From Sporosarcina sp. ZBG7A (GTDB lineage: Bacteria > Bacillota > Bacilli > Bacillales_A > Planococcaceae), in the NCBI RefSeq assembly GCF_000813425.1, contig NZ_JWIB01000012.1:1-49185 (forward strand): a stretch of 49,185 nucleotides of DNA, in the 5' to 3' direction. The notes beneath the pieces are model-generated. The model did no database searches, was not told the DNA's origin, and saw nothing but the letters and a program-made list of their open reading frames with translations. The position numbers were made by a program, and so were the translations under genes. The stretch's first letter is position 1. Every line of letters starts with the position of its first letter. Shown piece after piece: positions 8,882 to 17,377 of the stretch.

Positions 8882-9379
8882 TTAAAGAAACAGAACCATT
8901 AGGTCTTCATCAAAATAGGTTTCATTTAGTTTTAATGCTCGTTTTTCCGTACCAAAAACTTCAAACCCCAACAAAGAATATAGTTTTTTGGCTGTCTTAT
9001 TTGTCGTGACCACAGTTAAATAAACCTGTTCTACCCCTTGCAATTCTATTGCCGTTCTAACGGCTTCTTTCACTAACGCTTTTCCGATACCCGAACCACG
9101 TTTTTCTGGTGAAACGTACATAGCTACAATAGTTGCTTTATGGCATAATTTGATTCGCTGCTCTTTGACTAAAGTGATCATCCCAACAAGTTCGCCATTT
9201 TCAAAAGCACCAAAAGTAAAGGAGTCTTCGGATTGGAATCTAATTTTGTACTTGTCAACAGGATAATCTTTTTCCTCTTCGTAAGTAGAACCAAATGCCT
9301 CAGGACTGTTTTGTAAAGCTTTTAATCTTAGAGTTAGATAACTTTCTGCATCTTGTGGAACTAAACGTCTGATCATCAT
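8882..9379 (-). CDS. GNAT N-acetyltransferase
   Basis: Acetyltransferase of about 165 aa beginning MMIRRLVPQDAESYLTLRL. The CoA-binding segment is MYVSPEKRGSGIGKALVKEA and the last motif is TNKTAKKLYSLLGFEVFG. The two adjacent ATGs lie 5 and 8 nt after GAGGG, so either may initiate; an upstream ATG eight codons earlier lacks a site. It resembles the large Bacillales group of GNATs with an N-terminal LRLKALQNSPEAF motif. Substrate unknown. Confidence 0.9.
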   Translation of the reverse strand: MMIRRLVPQDAESYLTLRLKALQNSPEAFGSTYEEEKDYPVDKYKIRFQSEDSFTFGAFENGELVGMITLVKEQRIKLCHKATIVAMYVSPEKRGSGIGKALVKEAVRTAIELQGVEQVYLTVVTTNKTAKKLYSLLGFEVFGTEKRALKLNETYFDEDLMVLFL

Positions 9380-9481
9380 AGATTCCCTCACAATTATAGA
9401 CATGATTTTTTCTTTGTTTTACGATAAAGTAATGAACTCTTGTCCTTCTTGTATAGTTGTGCAAACTGGCAACAGGTTGAA

Positions 9482-10030
9482 TCAAGGTCGTTTTTCCCAA
9501 GGTTCTAGAGTTCCAACTATGCTCTCTTCTCGATCCCATCGAATTGCTTTAATTATACCCGCGGCAATCTCTTTGTTTGTAAGCCAACGAGAGGAGGAGT
9601 CGCTTAGAATAAAACCAAGCACTATTTGACGATAAAGACATCCTTCTGGTAAAGGAATTGGATCTATAGACAAATGGGCGGTACTTCCCTTGACATGAAA
9701 TAGCCTCCAAGGATTAATTGGTAGATTTGAAAGCTGTTCTGCCAAAATATGTAGCGTATTTGGAGCATCTGAATGAATCCAGCTAAGGGCTAAAGTGAGT
9801 GGTCCACGTTTTTGTTGAATTTCCATAATTTCTTTAAGAAATCGTTCTTCGTTTCGATAATCAACACTTATTGGGAAAACACTAGAAGAATCGCTAGCCT
9901 CATTTACTACGTCGTCTAATCGTTTTTTGGTTCTCCCAATAACTGAAACATTGTATCCTTGATCGACAAGCCATAAGCAGACCTCTTTAAGCATCCCAGT
10001 TCCTCCTACAACAAGTACGTGAGGTTTCAA
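9482..10030 (-). CDS. Short SDR-like Rossmann protein
   Basis: 182-aa protein with a Rossmann start (VLVVGGTGML, glycines 9, 10 and 12) and a VIGRTKKRL segment suited to NADP. It lacks an obvious YxxxK catalytic pair, so oxidoreductase activity is doubtful; similar short SDR-annotated proteins occur in Bacillus. The start is TTG, with GAGGGGG about 8 nt upstream. It stands alone. It could be a sugar or cofactor binding relative. Confidence 0.78.
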   Translation of the reverse strand: MKPHVLVVGGTGMLKEVCLWLVDQGYNVSVIGRTKKRLDDVVNEASDSSSVFPISVDYRNEERFLKEIMEIQQKRGPLTLALSWIHSDAPNTLHILAEQLSNLPINPWRLFHVKGSTAHLSIDPIPLPEGCLYRQIVLGFILSDSSSRWLTNKEIAAGIIKAIRWDREESIVGTLEPWEKRP

Positions 10031-10064
10031 TATGATGCCCCCTCTTTAAATACTTCTAATCAAT

Positions 10065-10262
10065 TCAAAAGGTATAAGTAGTTTTCTTTTGTTTAAAGGA
10101 GAAAATTAATGAAACGAAAAGTATCAAGAAAAGCACATAAAGTTCATATTGAGCTAAAAAGTCCTCCTTCTGTTTCCTTGAGAAAAAGAGCTTATTAAAA
10201 ATTGCTCCTAATACACAGAGTGGCACTGAAAACCTAATAAAAAAGAATTTTAATTCTTTCAT
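10065..10262 (-). CDS. Small two-helix membrane protein
   Basis: Unrecognised 65-aa protein with hydrophobic segments at about 7-24 and 42-56, and basic loops (FFSRKQKED, FKQKK). The ribosome site before the ATG is poor (only AATGG), so the start is uncertain. Base composition and hydrophobic pattern favour a real gene, but evidence is thin. Confidence 0.45.
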   Translation of the reverse strand: MKELKFFFIRFSVPLCVLGAIFNKLFFSRKQKEDFLAQYELYVLFLILFVSLIFSFKQKKTTYTF

Positions 10263-10372
10263 ACCATTTTCATTTTGGCAAATCCGAAGGATGACGTTAT
10301 CATGCTTCCTTAGTTGATTTCACAATGAGAACGAACTCACTCATAAGACAGCTAGTATTACCGGTAGTGTGC

Positions 10373-10885
10373 CTACTTATAAAACCGAAGTTGTATTAAT
10401 TGGTTATCGATTCCTAAGTAATCTTCCTTACCAATTCTACTTATCTCTTTGAATCATACCTTTTTAAGCATTTTTCTTGAGCGAATATTTCCTTCATGTG
10501 TTTCAGCATCAAAAATGGAAATCCTGAATTTTTCAGAAGCATACTCCATCATACAGAGAATGGAACTAGTCCCGATTCCTTTCCCCCATACACTTCTTTC
10601 TCCAATTGCAATGCCTATTTCAGCAGTATTATTTTCAATATGAGCCAAATCCACATATCCAACTAATTTGTTTTCAAGCAAGATTCCCATACGGACAAGA
10701 TCTTTAGACTCGAGATTTACACAGTTAAGCCACCATCTATATACTTCTTTTTCATTTCTATTTTTCTCCCAACCATTCGCTTCACAAAAAGTATCATCTC
10801 TACTCCACTTTACAACAGTTTCATAATCGTCTTCACGTAAATTCCTGATTTTTATAGTGGGTAGTATGCTTTCTTTATTATTCAT
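10373..10885 (-). pseudogene. GNAT acetyltransferase gene broken by an in-frame TGA
   Basis: The open part encodes 143 aa ending MLKKV, with the CoA segment IGIAIGERSVWGKGIGTSS and the start of the C-terminal motif GNIRSRKMLKKV. The next codon is TGA (10454-10456) exactly where the family has glycine (KKVGF). Reading on in the same frame gives FKEISRIGKEDYLGIDNQL and more, to a TAG at 10373-10375, a normal GNAT C-terminus. A single GGA-to-TGA change explains this. The restored protein would be 170 aa. The remnant lacks the last strands and is probably inactive unless TGA is read through. GGGAGG precedes the ATG. Confidence 0.8.
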
Positions 10886-11274
10886 TTCATCCTCCCATTT
10901 TACGATCTGTCCATTATAGATTGTTCCTATTTCAGAAGTTGCTGCCCATTTAAGTTATACCGTACAGTTAACAAAAAAGAACCTCTTTAGACAATTCTAT
11001 CCAAAGAGGCTCAACAACGCAATTTAATTTTCCAATAATTCTTAACCTTATTCTTAGCACTGTGCCGCTATGCAGGGAGGTTCATAAAGGGGGATGAGGA
11101 AATACATAGTCTCTGATTAATTATTTGTGTTATTGCTACAAATTGGATCTGTAACCTCTATCATTTGGAATGCCCTTCTGACACACTCTCTCAAGCATAC
11201 TTTTTCATGATGCAGCTTCTTGAACATTTCAAAACGAGCCGTGTTGTGGAATGATGAAAACACTCATTAAGGGA
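10886..11274. other. Intergenic stretch with terminator and weak open frame
   Basis: Apart from the terminator, this 389-bp gap holds only a 48-codon minus-strand open frame directly after the ankyrin gene (ending VTDPICSNNTNN). It has no ribosome site, so I do not call it a gene. No promoter or repeat is clear. Confidence 0.5.
10973..11012 (-). terminator. Rho-independent terminator
   Basis: Inverted repeat AACCTCTTT / AAAGAGGCT with a 10-nt-scale loop, followed on the minus strand by six T residues. No minus-strand gene ends directly before it; the closest is the ankyrin gene about 260 bp upstream. It may end that transcript. Confidence 0.7.
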
Positions 11275-11790
11275 TTAGAGCTGTCCAACATAGGATCGCA
11301 ATTGTTCAGCCACTTTATTGTTCCCTTGTTCTATCGCCAATTCCATTGCAGTTACCCCATTATCTAACCTTGCATGTGCAGAAGCTCCATGTGTAATAAG
11401 AAGACTAATCAGTTCCGTATTATCGTCGTGAAACGCAGCTGTATGTAAAGCTGTATGCCCGTTGCTATCAAAAATATTTGTTTTAGCTCCATTATTTAAA
11501 AGAAGCTCAATAACTTCTAGATTTCGTGTTCCTGCAATTGCTGCATGAAGTGCAGTATTCGAAGGGATATACTCGATCTTAGAATGAGAAAGGGCATCTA
11601 TATCCGTATGATGATTTAAAAGGATAAGAACAGCGTTTTTATCACCTAAATGAGATGAAAAACCTAGAGGAGTTAGTCCTTGCTCATTTTCTGCATTTGC
11701 TAAGTTGGGGGAAAGAATAAGAGCCTTCTCTAAGGCATCACCATCACCTGATTCAATAAATTGAAATAGATCGCTAACTTTTGAACTCAC
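11275..11790 (-). CDS. Ankyrin-repeat protein
   Basis: 171-aa protein made almost entirely of ankyrin repeats. About four 33-residue units are visible, with signatures GLTPLGFSSHLGDKNAVLIL, NTALHAAIAG, GHTALHTAAFH and GVTAMELAIEQG. There is no signal peptide or membrane helix, so it is probably cytoplasmic and binds another protein. The start is GTG, 9 nt after GGAGG. Neighbours give no partner. A decayed reading frame lies just upstream toward amj. Confidence 0.9.
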   Translation of the reverse strand: MSSKVSDLFQFIESGDGDALEKALILSPNLANAENEQGLTPLGFSSHLGDKNAVLILLNHHTDIDALSHSKIEYIPSNTALHAAIAGTRNLEVIELLLNNGAKTNIFDSNGHTALHTAAFHDDNTELISLLITHGASAHARLDNGVTAMELAIEQGNNKVAEQLRSYVGQL

Positions 11791-11956
11791 AATAAAACCC
11801 CTCCAGTACTATTTTTATACTCAAATCATTTCTAATTACAAACACATTAACGTTATTGAGCAGCTGAATTTGGGATTTCGCAGTCTTGGTGGCCTTTTCC
11901 ATCATAGTTTGGACCATTTGAGATGAAGCGATTATTCAGCAACTTTGATGAAAAAT

Positions 11957-12772
11957 CTAAACTATGAATTGTGTAAACCAGGCAATGTATTTTGCTCCTG
12001 GTATAAAAAATAATTGTGCCAACAAAGTTCCTAAAAGCCTGGACGTAACCATCATCAATGAGATATTTTTAAGTGTCTGATAATTACCTCTCTGATTCAC
12101 GACATCATCCGCAACCACGGAGACTTTTGGATCGACGAAAATAACTAATAGAATTGTAGCCATACCATTGATTAAGCCGGATGCCATAATTGCTGTTGAT
12201 GCACGTTCTGGGGTGAGCAGTGCTGCATATAAAGCAGATAACACACCAATAGTGTATATTGCAGTTATTATCATATTTATTAAGAATAACCTTACTGGAA
12301 TATCTTTGATCTTAGTATCCTTTAAATATGAAAATTTCGGTAAACTGAAATGTGTAATGCCTCGTTTGAGGTACTGCGAGGAAAACAGTCTTTTAAATAA
12401 CGATGGAACAGAACCCTTTTCTTCAGATAAATGAATGATTGCCCTTGAAAATAGAGCTACAAAAGTAGGGAGTAAAAGCATTCCAAACACAGTACCAACT
12501 GTTGAGGCGCCTATGAGAAAACGAAATTGTGTCTCTACGAATTCTTGCGCATTATGAGTTGGCGCAGTGTCTATTAGACTTCCTGTAAAAGGCTGTTGCA
12601 TCATATTTGCCAATCTTGAAAACATCACCATTATATTAAAAAGAGATAAGGCCGAAGCAATCATCCGTACTCGTGCTCCTGATAGTCTCACGGCATAAGC
12701 AAGCGTTTCAATAGAATGAATAATAAAAATGAACAACGCTATATATATGAGTTTTTGAGTAATAATCTCCAA
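11957..12772 (-). CDS. amj: Lipid II flippase, Amj family (DUF2837)
   Basis: Polytopic 271-aa membrane protein resembling Bacillus subtilis Amj (YdaH), the alternate to MurJ, which moves lipid II across the membrane during cell-wall synthesis. Family stretches are visible: FIFIIHSIETLAYAVRLSGAR, ALSLFNIMVMFSRLANMMQ, and the LLGTLLAQLFFIPGAKYIAW end. Six to eight hydrophobic segments are seen. It starts at TTG with AAGG 8 nt upstream. In B. subtilis, amj responds to envelope stress through sigma-M; I find no clear ECF promoter here. Confidence 0.85.
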   Translation of the reverse strand: MEIITQKLIYIALFIFIIHSIETLAYAVRLSGARVRMIASALSLFNIMVMFSRLANMMQQPFTGSLIDTAPTHNAQEFVETQFRFLIGASTVGTVFGMLLLPTFVALFSRAIIHLSEEKGSVPSLFKRLFSSQYLKRGITHFSLPKFSYLKDTKIKDIPVRLFLINMIITAIYTIGVLSALYAALLTPERASTAIMASGLINGMATILLVIFVDPKVSVVADDVVNQRGNYQTLKNISLMMVTSRLLGTLLAQLFFIPGAKYIAWFTQFIV

Positions 12773-12866
12773 CAGGATTACCTTCTTTTTAGCAAACTTG
12801 TTTAAGATTCTGCTACATAACTAGGTCGAAGCGAACCCTACATTCTGGTTCTTTTTTATAAATAGG

Positions 12867-13334
12867 CTAAATTTCAGAATACTCGTTTATATGTTTGATC
12901 ACAGCCATTTCCTTGCCAAAGCGATCACCATTATCAATAAATCCTAAACTGGCATATAACTGGTGGGCTTCCTTATTATCTGGGTGGTAACCCACAACAA
13001 TTTTTTTTGCATTTGGTAGCTTGCCCATCTCTGAAATCATTAACTGAGTTGCAGCTTTTCCTATGCCTTGCCCCTGGAAGGTCTTATCAACCATTATTCT
13101 AAATACCCAATAACCATCAAGTTCCTCCTTCAAAGTATTAAACATTAGAAAACCAACTACTTTTTCTTCAGAATAAATTGCAAAGGGTTTTAAAGAGGGC
13201 TCAAACTTTGATTGGGCTATTGAAACAGCATTCGTTTCTATATACGCGGCTTGCTTCTCTGATAATTCTAATTCACAACAGTCATACCAGTTATCTTCGT
13301 TCAATTCTTCAATTTTCACATTACCTGCTTGCAT
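12867..13334 (-). CDS. GNAT acetyltransferase, spermine/spermidine-type (BltD/PaiA-like)
   Basis: 155-aa acetyltransferase. The N-terminal ELSEKQAAYIETNAVSIAQS resembles BltD-like polyamine acetyltransferases. The CoA loop is VDKTFQGQGIGKAATQLM, and the C-terminal motif is NKEAHQLYASLGFIDNG. The ATG lies 7 nt after AGGGG. A polyamine substrate is inference from this resemblance. It is a single gene in the array. Confidence 0.85.
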   Translation of the reverse strand: MQAGNVKIEELNEDNWYDCCELELSEKQAAYIETNAVSIAQSKFEPSLKPFAIYSEEKVVGFLMFNTLKEELDGYWVFRIMVDKTFQGQGIGKAATQLMISEMGKLPNAKKIVVGYHPDNKEAHQLYASLGFIDNGDRFGKEMAVIKHINEYSEI

Positions 13335-13528
13335 ACATTTTCCCCTTTCGATTTTAGAGGGAACGCTAAGTCACTGTTGTTAAATAGACGTTCTCCCCTT
13401 TAAGTTATTAACTAAAAAAGTGCTCTCGTTTGCCATAATGAACGCCCCCCTTAACATGTTTTTGACACAAACATCATTGTGAATTTTTAAACTATTCATG
13501 TTGAAAATAACCGATTCCGGAAACTATG

Positions 13529-13578
13529 GTGCAAATTAAGCGCGAGTGTTCTTTAGCAAATTCTCGCCTTATTGCAAA
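13529..13578 (-). repeat. Hairpin element at the 3' end of a membrane-protein gene
   Basis: A 50-bp imperfect inverted repeat with arms TTGCAATAAGGCGAG and CTCGCGCTTAATTTGCA. It begins immediately after the stop of the neighbouring minus-strand gene. There is no T run, so it is either an mRNA-stabilising hairpin or a dispersed palindromic repeat. Confidence 0.55.
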
Positions 13579-13909
13579 CTACATTGAGGAAATAAATAAC
13601 AATAACAGCATGAGTATTGCTAGAAAAATACTAAAAAGAATATTTAATAAGGATACAATTATATTGTTCTTGAATTCTCTAATACCGAACACAAAACCAC
13701 AAAATGTTGTACTCCACCAAAGAATATCAAAGAGTGTTTCATTAAGAATTTCTAAAATTCCAGTGAAGAAAAATACAAGTAGTGATAATTGTAGTGAAAA
13801 TGAACTAATTCCCAATAAAGATGGTTTTTTTTTGAGTATTTCTTTTTCTGAAGTATAAAGAAACGCCAACGCCAATGAAAACAAAAATTAGAAATATAAC
13901 AAACAACAT
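13579..13909 (-). pseudogene. Small membrane protein, out of frame at a nine-A run
   Basis: Two overlapping frames join into one sensible protein. The first begins at ATG 13909 (MLFVIFLIFVFIGVGVSLYF then RKRNTQKK). The second continues PSLLGISSFSLQLSLLVFFF through two or three more hydrophobic helices to LLLFISSM. They meet at nine consecutive A residues (T on the plus strand, around 13825-13833); eight would restore one frame of about 110 aa. A slipped-strand frameshift, a phase-variable gene or a sequencing error are the options. An AGGAGG lies about 23 nt before the ATG, which is far. Confidence 0.6.
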
Positions 13910-14044
13910 AATAATACTAGTGACGAAACTCTCCTCCTAACACCGTCAATACTTCTTACACTAACCTTCCCTTTATTGTAAGACGTTTGAACTGGTGGAA
14001 AGTTCTGTTTTTTAAGAGGCCCTATAAAATTTCCGAAATCTAAT

Positions 14045-14527
14045 TTAATTGGCCAGTATTATATAATAGTATTTCACTTCATGTAATAAACTGCTTAAAT
14101 CAACTGCTGACACAAGAGTAAAGTATAGTGCAAGTGTAGTTGCAACAATCATTATTATCGCGCCGCTACCTTTAAGCATCTCACTCTTTTTCTTGTAAAG
14201 GATCAGGGCGGTTATAACAACAAGTACAAAGTAAGAGAACGATATTATTAATGTACCTAATTCTAATTTGCTCTCGTTGACACTAAACATAAAGTTCTCT
14301 AGATTCTTTACATTATCTGCATTCTCTTCAATGAGTAAATTATTTCCTTTATAACCAATATCCCAAGAAAATGTATCTTGTTCCTTAACCACGACGTATT
14401 GATATCCCATGGCTGCCCCGTAGCCAATAACCCCTGAGTATCCTTGTACTTCATCTTTTTCCCCTTTGGAACAAGCCGCAAGGAATAAAATAGTAGCGAA
14501 AAGCATTAGAAGAACATATTTTTTCAT
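14045..14527 (-). CDS. Hypothetical membrane lipoprotein
   Basis: Unrecognised 160-aa protein. It has a lipoprotein signal with positive residues KK and lipobox LAAC (Cys19), a short extracytoplasmic domain rich in tyrosine and glycine (YSGVIGYGAAMGYQYVVVKE), and two C-terminal hydrophobic helices (about 92-111 and 121-142). The combination of lipid anchor plus helices is unusual. The ATG has GGGGATG upstream. It directly follows the membrane peptidase gene (about 55 bp gap) only by position on the other side; co-transcription from that gene is plausible. Confidence 0.7.
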   Translation of the reverse strand: MKKYVLLMLFATILFLAACSKGEKDEVQGYSGVIGYGAAMGYQYVVVKEQDTFSWDIGYKGNNLLIEENADNVKNLENFMFSVNESKLELGTLIISFSYFVLVVITALILYKKKSEMLKGSGAIIMIVATTLALYFTLVSAVDLSSLLHEVKYYYIILAN

Positions 14528-14582
14528 GTCACATCATCCCCTTTCAAAATCCATCTTGTAAATTGAAATAAGATAGAATCAA

Positions 14583-16130
14583 CTATTTCTTAATCAAGCC
14601 AAGCTCTTCAATTATTTCAGGAGAAGTAGACAATTGCTCACTTTGTGAAATGAATTGATATGCTTCTGTATATTTCTTTTCATTCTTCAATTCATGATAG
14701 TGAGAAACCTCATCTAACCATTTTTGATGGAAACCCCAGTCCTCAATATTATCTTTCTTAACTATCTCTAATGCTTTTTGAGCATTGTTTACGGCCTCTT
14801 GAGAGTCAATAACGGTTAATAAATAGGAGAGATATATGTAACTATTTGAATTTTTAGGTTCTATACTAACGACTTTTCTTCTAGCACTGAGGGCTTCATC
14901 CCATCTTTTTTGCTTTTCCAGCATTAATGCGTATTGGTGCCATGCTAACGGTTCCCGTGGATGCTTCTTGAGAATTTTTTTATAGTGTTCTTCAGCCTTT
15001 TTGAAATCAGACTCTTGCCAGAGGATATGCGCTTCATCTAAATCTTTTTCCAATGAATAAATAGTTGTGATAGTAAGTGTCTTTGGATCTAACCCAGTGA
15101 GTTGTTTAAAGGACTCATCAAACGTACCAGCTTCTTTTATATTCAAAACAATGTCTGACAAAATAATGGAATCGTCAACGCTGCCTATTACATATTCAAT
15201 TGCTTTTCCTGCAAAGTAATAGACATCCGATTGCTTAGTAGCATTCTTCCAATCTTGAGAACTTTGTAATTTGTCAAACGTTAATTCAGGGCTAATGTTT
15301 CCAGGGAATTTGAATTCCGCACTTATCTGATTCCCCATGTATTCGCTCACGCCTTCATGATACCAAGCAGGGACATCGTCAAACTTCATTTCCTTGTCGA
15401 CTAAAAACATGTCCATCAAATAGTGACCATACTCATGGCTAAAAATTTCAGACAAAGAAGGTTCCTCACCATTCACATCTATTGGTTGCTCATATAAGAT
15501 GGCTCTATTATCCATTCCAGTATACGATCCGGCTTCCCTTTCCCCTGCAGATGGTCTTGCTTGTATGTACTCATAATAGTTAGGCAAAATAATCACTTCT
15601 AGATTCTTGGTTTTAGGTATTTGATATCCGAAGATTTCTAGTTCAAGTTGTTCAATATCACCCATTTTGCTGATCATCTCATGAACTTTGTCCTCCGCAT
15701 TCGGCGGGTATTTAAATGTAATATTTCGTTTCTTTAATTCAGGATAGTCTTTTATGAGTTGTTGGATTACGTTTTCGTTAACATCGGTCTTACTTAAGAC
15801 GACATTCATTTTATCAAGCGGAGAAAACTCCCCGAATTCATCAATTATTGCAAAGTTGAAAATCCATAGTACAACCAAAAGAGTCCCGGTTATAGCCAAG
15901 TATAAAGCTTTTAAGGAAAGTTTTATTAGTCCGTTCCAATTATAAAACTTAGACTGGGATTTGATAAAGCTGATTAGTGCAAAAATAAAGGTTGTAAACA
16001 AGGCGATCAATCCCAGAATCAAAACAATAGTTCCCCACAGTTTACTTGATAATAGAAAGACGCCAACCAACAAGATAGCAGTGAAAATTAAGCCTATTAA
16101 TGTAAAGAAGATGTATTTAATAACGCGCAA
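14583..16130 (-). CDS. Membrane-anchored gluzincin metallopeptidase with TPR tail
   Basis: 515-aa protein. Three hydrophobic helices occupy about residues 4-95. A peptidase-MA-like catalytic domain follows, with HEYGH at about 232-236 and WYHEGVSEY 20 residues on, supplying the third zinc ligand. The last 150 residues form TPR-like repeats (AWHQYALMLEKQKRWDEALS, then SYIYLSYLL). The start is a TTG 8 nt after GGAGG; a TTG five codons earlier overlaps that site. The catalytic domain probably lies outside the membrane. The substrate is unknown. A small lipoprotein gene follows on the same strand. Confidence 0.82.
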   Translation of the reverse strand: MRVIKYIFFTLIGLIFTAILLVGVFLLSSKLWGTIVLILGLIALFTTFIFALISFIKSQSKFYNWNGLIKLSLKALYLAITGTLLVVLWIFNFAIIDEFGEFSPLDKMNVVLSKTDVNENVIQQLIKDYPELKKRNITFKYPPNAEDKVHEMISKMGDIEQLELEIFGYQIPKTKNLEVIILPNYYEYIQARPSAGEREAGSYTGMDNRAILYEQPIDVNGEEPSLSEIFSHEYGHYLMDMFLVDKEMKFDDVPAWYHEGVSEYMGNQISAEFKFPGNISPELTFDKLQSSQDWKNATKQSDVYYFAGKAIEYVIGSVDDSIILSDIVLNIKEAGTFDESFKQLTGLDPKTLTITTIYSLEKDLDEAHILWQESDFKKAEEHYKKILKKHPREPLAWHQYALMLEKQKRWDEALSARRKVVSIEPKNSNSYIYLSYLLTVIDSQEAVNNAQKALEIVKKDNIEDWGFHQKWLDEVSHYHELKNEKKYTEAYQFISQSEQLSTSPEIIEELGLIKK

Positions 16131-16282
16131 TTTGCTTTCCTCCAAGATGACATAAGAATAGTAAAAAAAACTACCGTATTTGCTTAGTGCTTTTTTAATG
16201 GCGACATGTTTCTCTGGCCCATTTCAGGTACAATGCTTCTTCGACAACTGAATCCGTTTGAGAAGAAGTACAGCTCAACCAT

Positions 16283-16453
16283 TTACTTCCTGACCAAGTA
16301 CGGACTTAAGTACGCGATTCCTAAACTAACTCTGAATGCAACTGAAAATGCCGTTAGTATGTTGATATCATCTTTGAAAATGAAGTTAACCGTTATATTA
16401 ATAACGAAAAGAACCGAGAAGTATTTTGAAAATTTAATATGGCGCTCCCTCAA
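16283..16453 (-). CDS. Small two-helix membrane protein (56 aa)
   Basis: Short gene supported by a strong AGGGAGG placed 7 nt before a TTG start. The product begins MRERHIKFSKYFSVLFVINI, has hydrophobic segments at about 10-25 and 30-50, and ends LSPYLVRK. Its TAA stop is directly followed by an ATG that opens a 32-codon frame (FSCRRSIVPEMGQ within it) with no ribosome site of its own. That second frame might be translated by coupling. Neither product is recognised. Confidence 0.55.
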   Translation of the reverse strand: MRERHIKFSKYFSVLFVINITVNFIFKDDINILTAFSVAFRVSLGIAYLSPYLVRK

Positions 16454-16546
16454 ACACTTTCCTCCCTAATTAAAATTCATATATTGATGTTCTTATAGTA
16501 TTTTGACCTGGCTAAAGTACAGCAGTTAATAAGTACCGCCGTCCGT

Positions 16547-16909
16547 TTATTTAGATAAATTATCAATCGCCTTAACGGCTAATCCTAATGCTTTTATTCT
16601 TCTCTCTAAAAGAGTTTTCTGCGGGCTACCAGCCTTTGACTTAGCATAACTATTCTCGATTGATGGGAATAGACCATTAAGAACACTACGAGCTTCCACT
16701 AAATCTGCCGGTGTGTAATGATAAGGTTTTTGATCCCAAGCGTATTCCAGCGTAGCCAATCCTATGCTAACAGCTTTGAGTCGCTTCTTTACTAATGTGG
16801 TATTTGCGCCTTTCTGAGTCATCTGAGAAAAAGCATTTTCAAGTTTATTAATTGTCGATTGTAAAGATTTTATTGATTCCACTTTATTTACATTTGTTGC
16901 GTTCTCCAT
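16547..16909 (-). CDS. Hypothetical helical protein with an internal duplication
   Basis: Unrecognised, 120 aa, predicted all-helical and basic, with no membrane segment. Two similar segments are visible: TTLVKKRLKAVSIGLATLE (about 38-56) and KTLLERRIKALGLAVKAID (about 98-116), separated by a YHYTPADLVEARSVLNGL middle. The ATG has AAAGGGC at a normal distance. The pattern suggests two helical hairpins that pair. No function assigned. Confidence 0.7.
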   Translation of the reverse strand: MENATNVNKVESIKSLQSTINKLENAFSQMTQKGANTTLVKKRLKAVSIGLATLEYAWDQKPYHYTPADLVEARSVLNGLFPSIENSYAKSKAGSPQKTLLERRIKALGLAVKAIDNLSK

Positions 16910-17008
16910 ATTATGACTGCCCTTTCTTCATCTTCAATAGGCTCTTGTTCCGGAATAGATACAGATCCTTAATAAAAGAATATCGCACTTTTGCTAAACA
17001 GAGAAAAA

Positions 17009-17377
17009 TCATTTACCTATGATGCTTCTTAACACATTAGTTTCCTGTTTAGAAAGCGTAAAGTAAATATTTGCACCGTCATTATATAAAATCGAACTAT
17101 CATCGTCCTGATAAAATACATAAAACCACATTTCAGCAATACCTTCTTTTCGTCTTTCTAGAGTGAAAAATGTATCTGGTTTTCTAGCTAAGTCCTTCGG
17201 TTCATCAATCTCCTTAGCTTCTCTAATCATCGTTCTCATAGATTCAATGGATTCTGCATCCTTAATCTCCATTTCAAAACTAATTGCCGTTCCATTTACA
17301 GGAGTTCCTACTCGTATCACTTCAGCTGCGGAACACCCTGGGAATAATGCTAACGAGATTAAAACCAAAAATATCAA
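17009..17377 (-). CDS. Hypothetical lipoprotein; probable ATT start upstream
   Basis: Unrecognised extracytoplasmic lipoprotein of about 122 aa with a lipobox-like FPGC. The TTG used here gives a signal peptide without any positive charge and has no good ribosome site. Five codons upstream, an ATT (17390-17392) sits exactly 7 nt after GAGGGGG and would add a basic IKKVK-type N-terminus, as lipoproteins need. Initiation at ATT is therefore likely. The mature domain ends in a FYVFYQDDDSSILYNDG and ANIYFTLSKQE segment. Confidence 0.65.
   Translation of the reverse strand: MIFLVLISLALFPGCSAAEVIRVGTPVNGTAISFEMEIKDAESIESMRTMIREAKEIDEPKDLARKPDTFFTLERRKEGIAEMWFYVFYQDDDSSILYNDGANIYFTLSKQETNVLRSIIGK

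Noticed and set aside
11800..11956. Open minus-strand frame (SNGPNYDGKGHQDC) after amj
   Set aside because: Looks protein-like but has no start or ribosome site; too short to call a gene.
13526..13858. 110-aa plus-strand frame
   Set aside because: It is the antisense of the frameshifted membrane-protein gene and begins inside the hairpin.
16206..16469. 87-aa plus-strand frame
   Set aside because: No ribosome site; the opposite strand carries a better 56-aa gene with a strong site.
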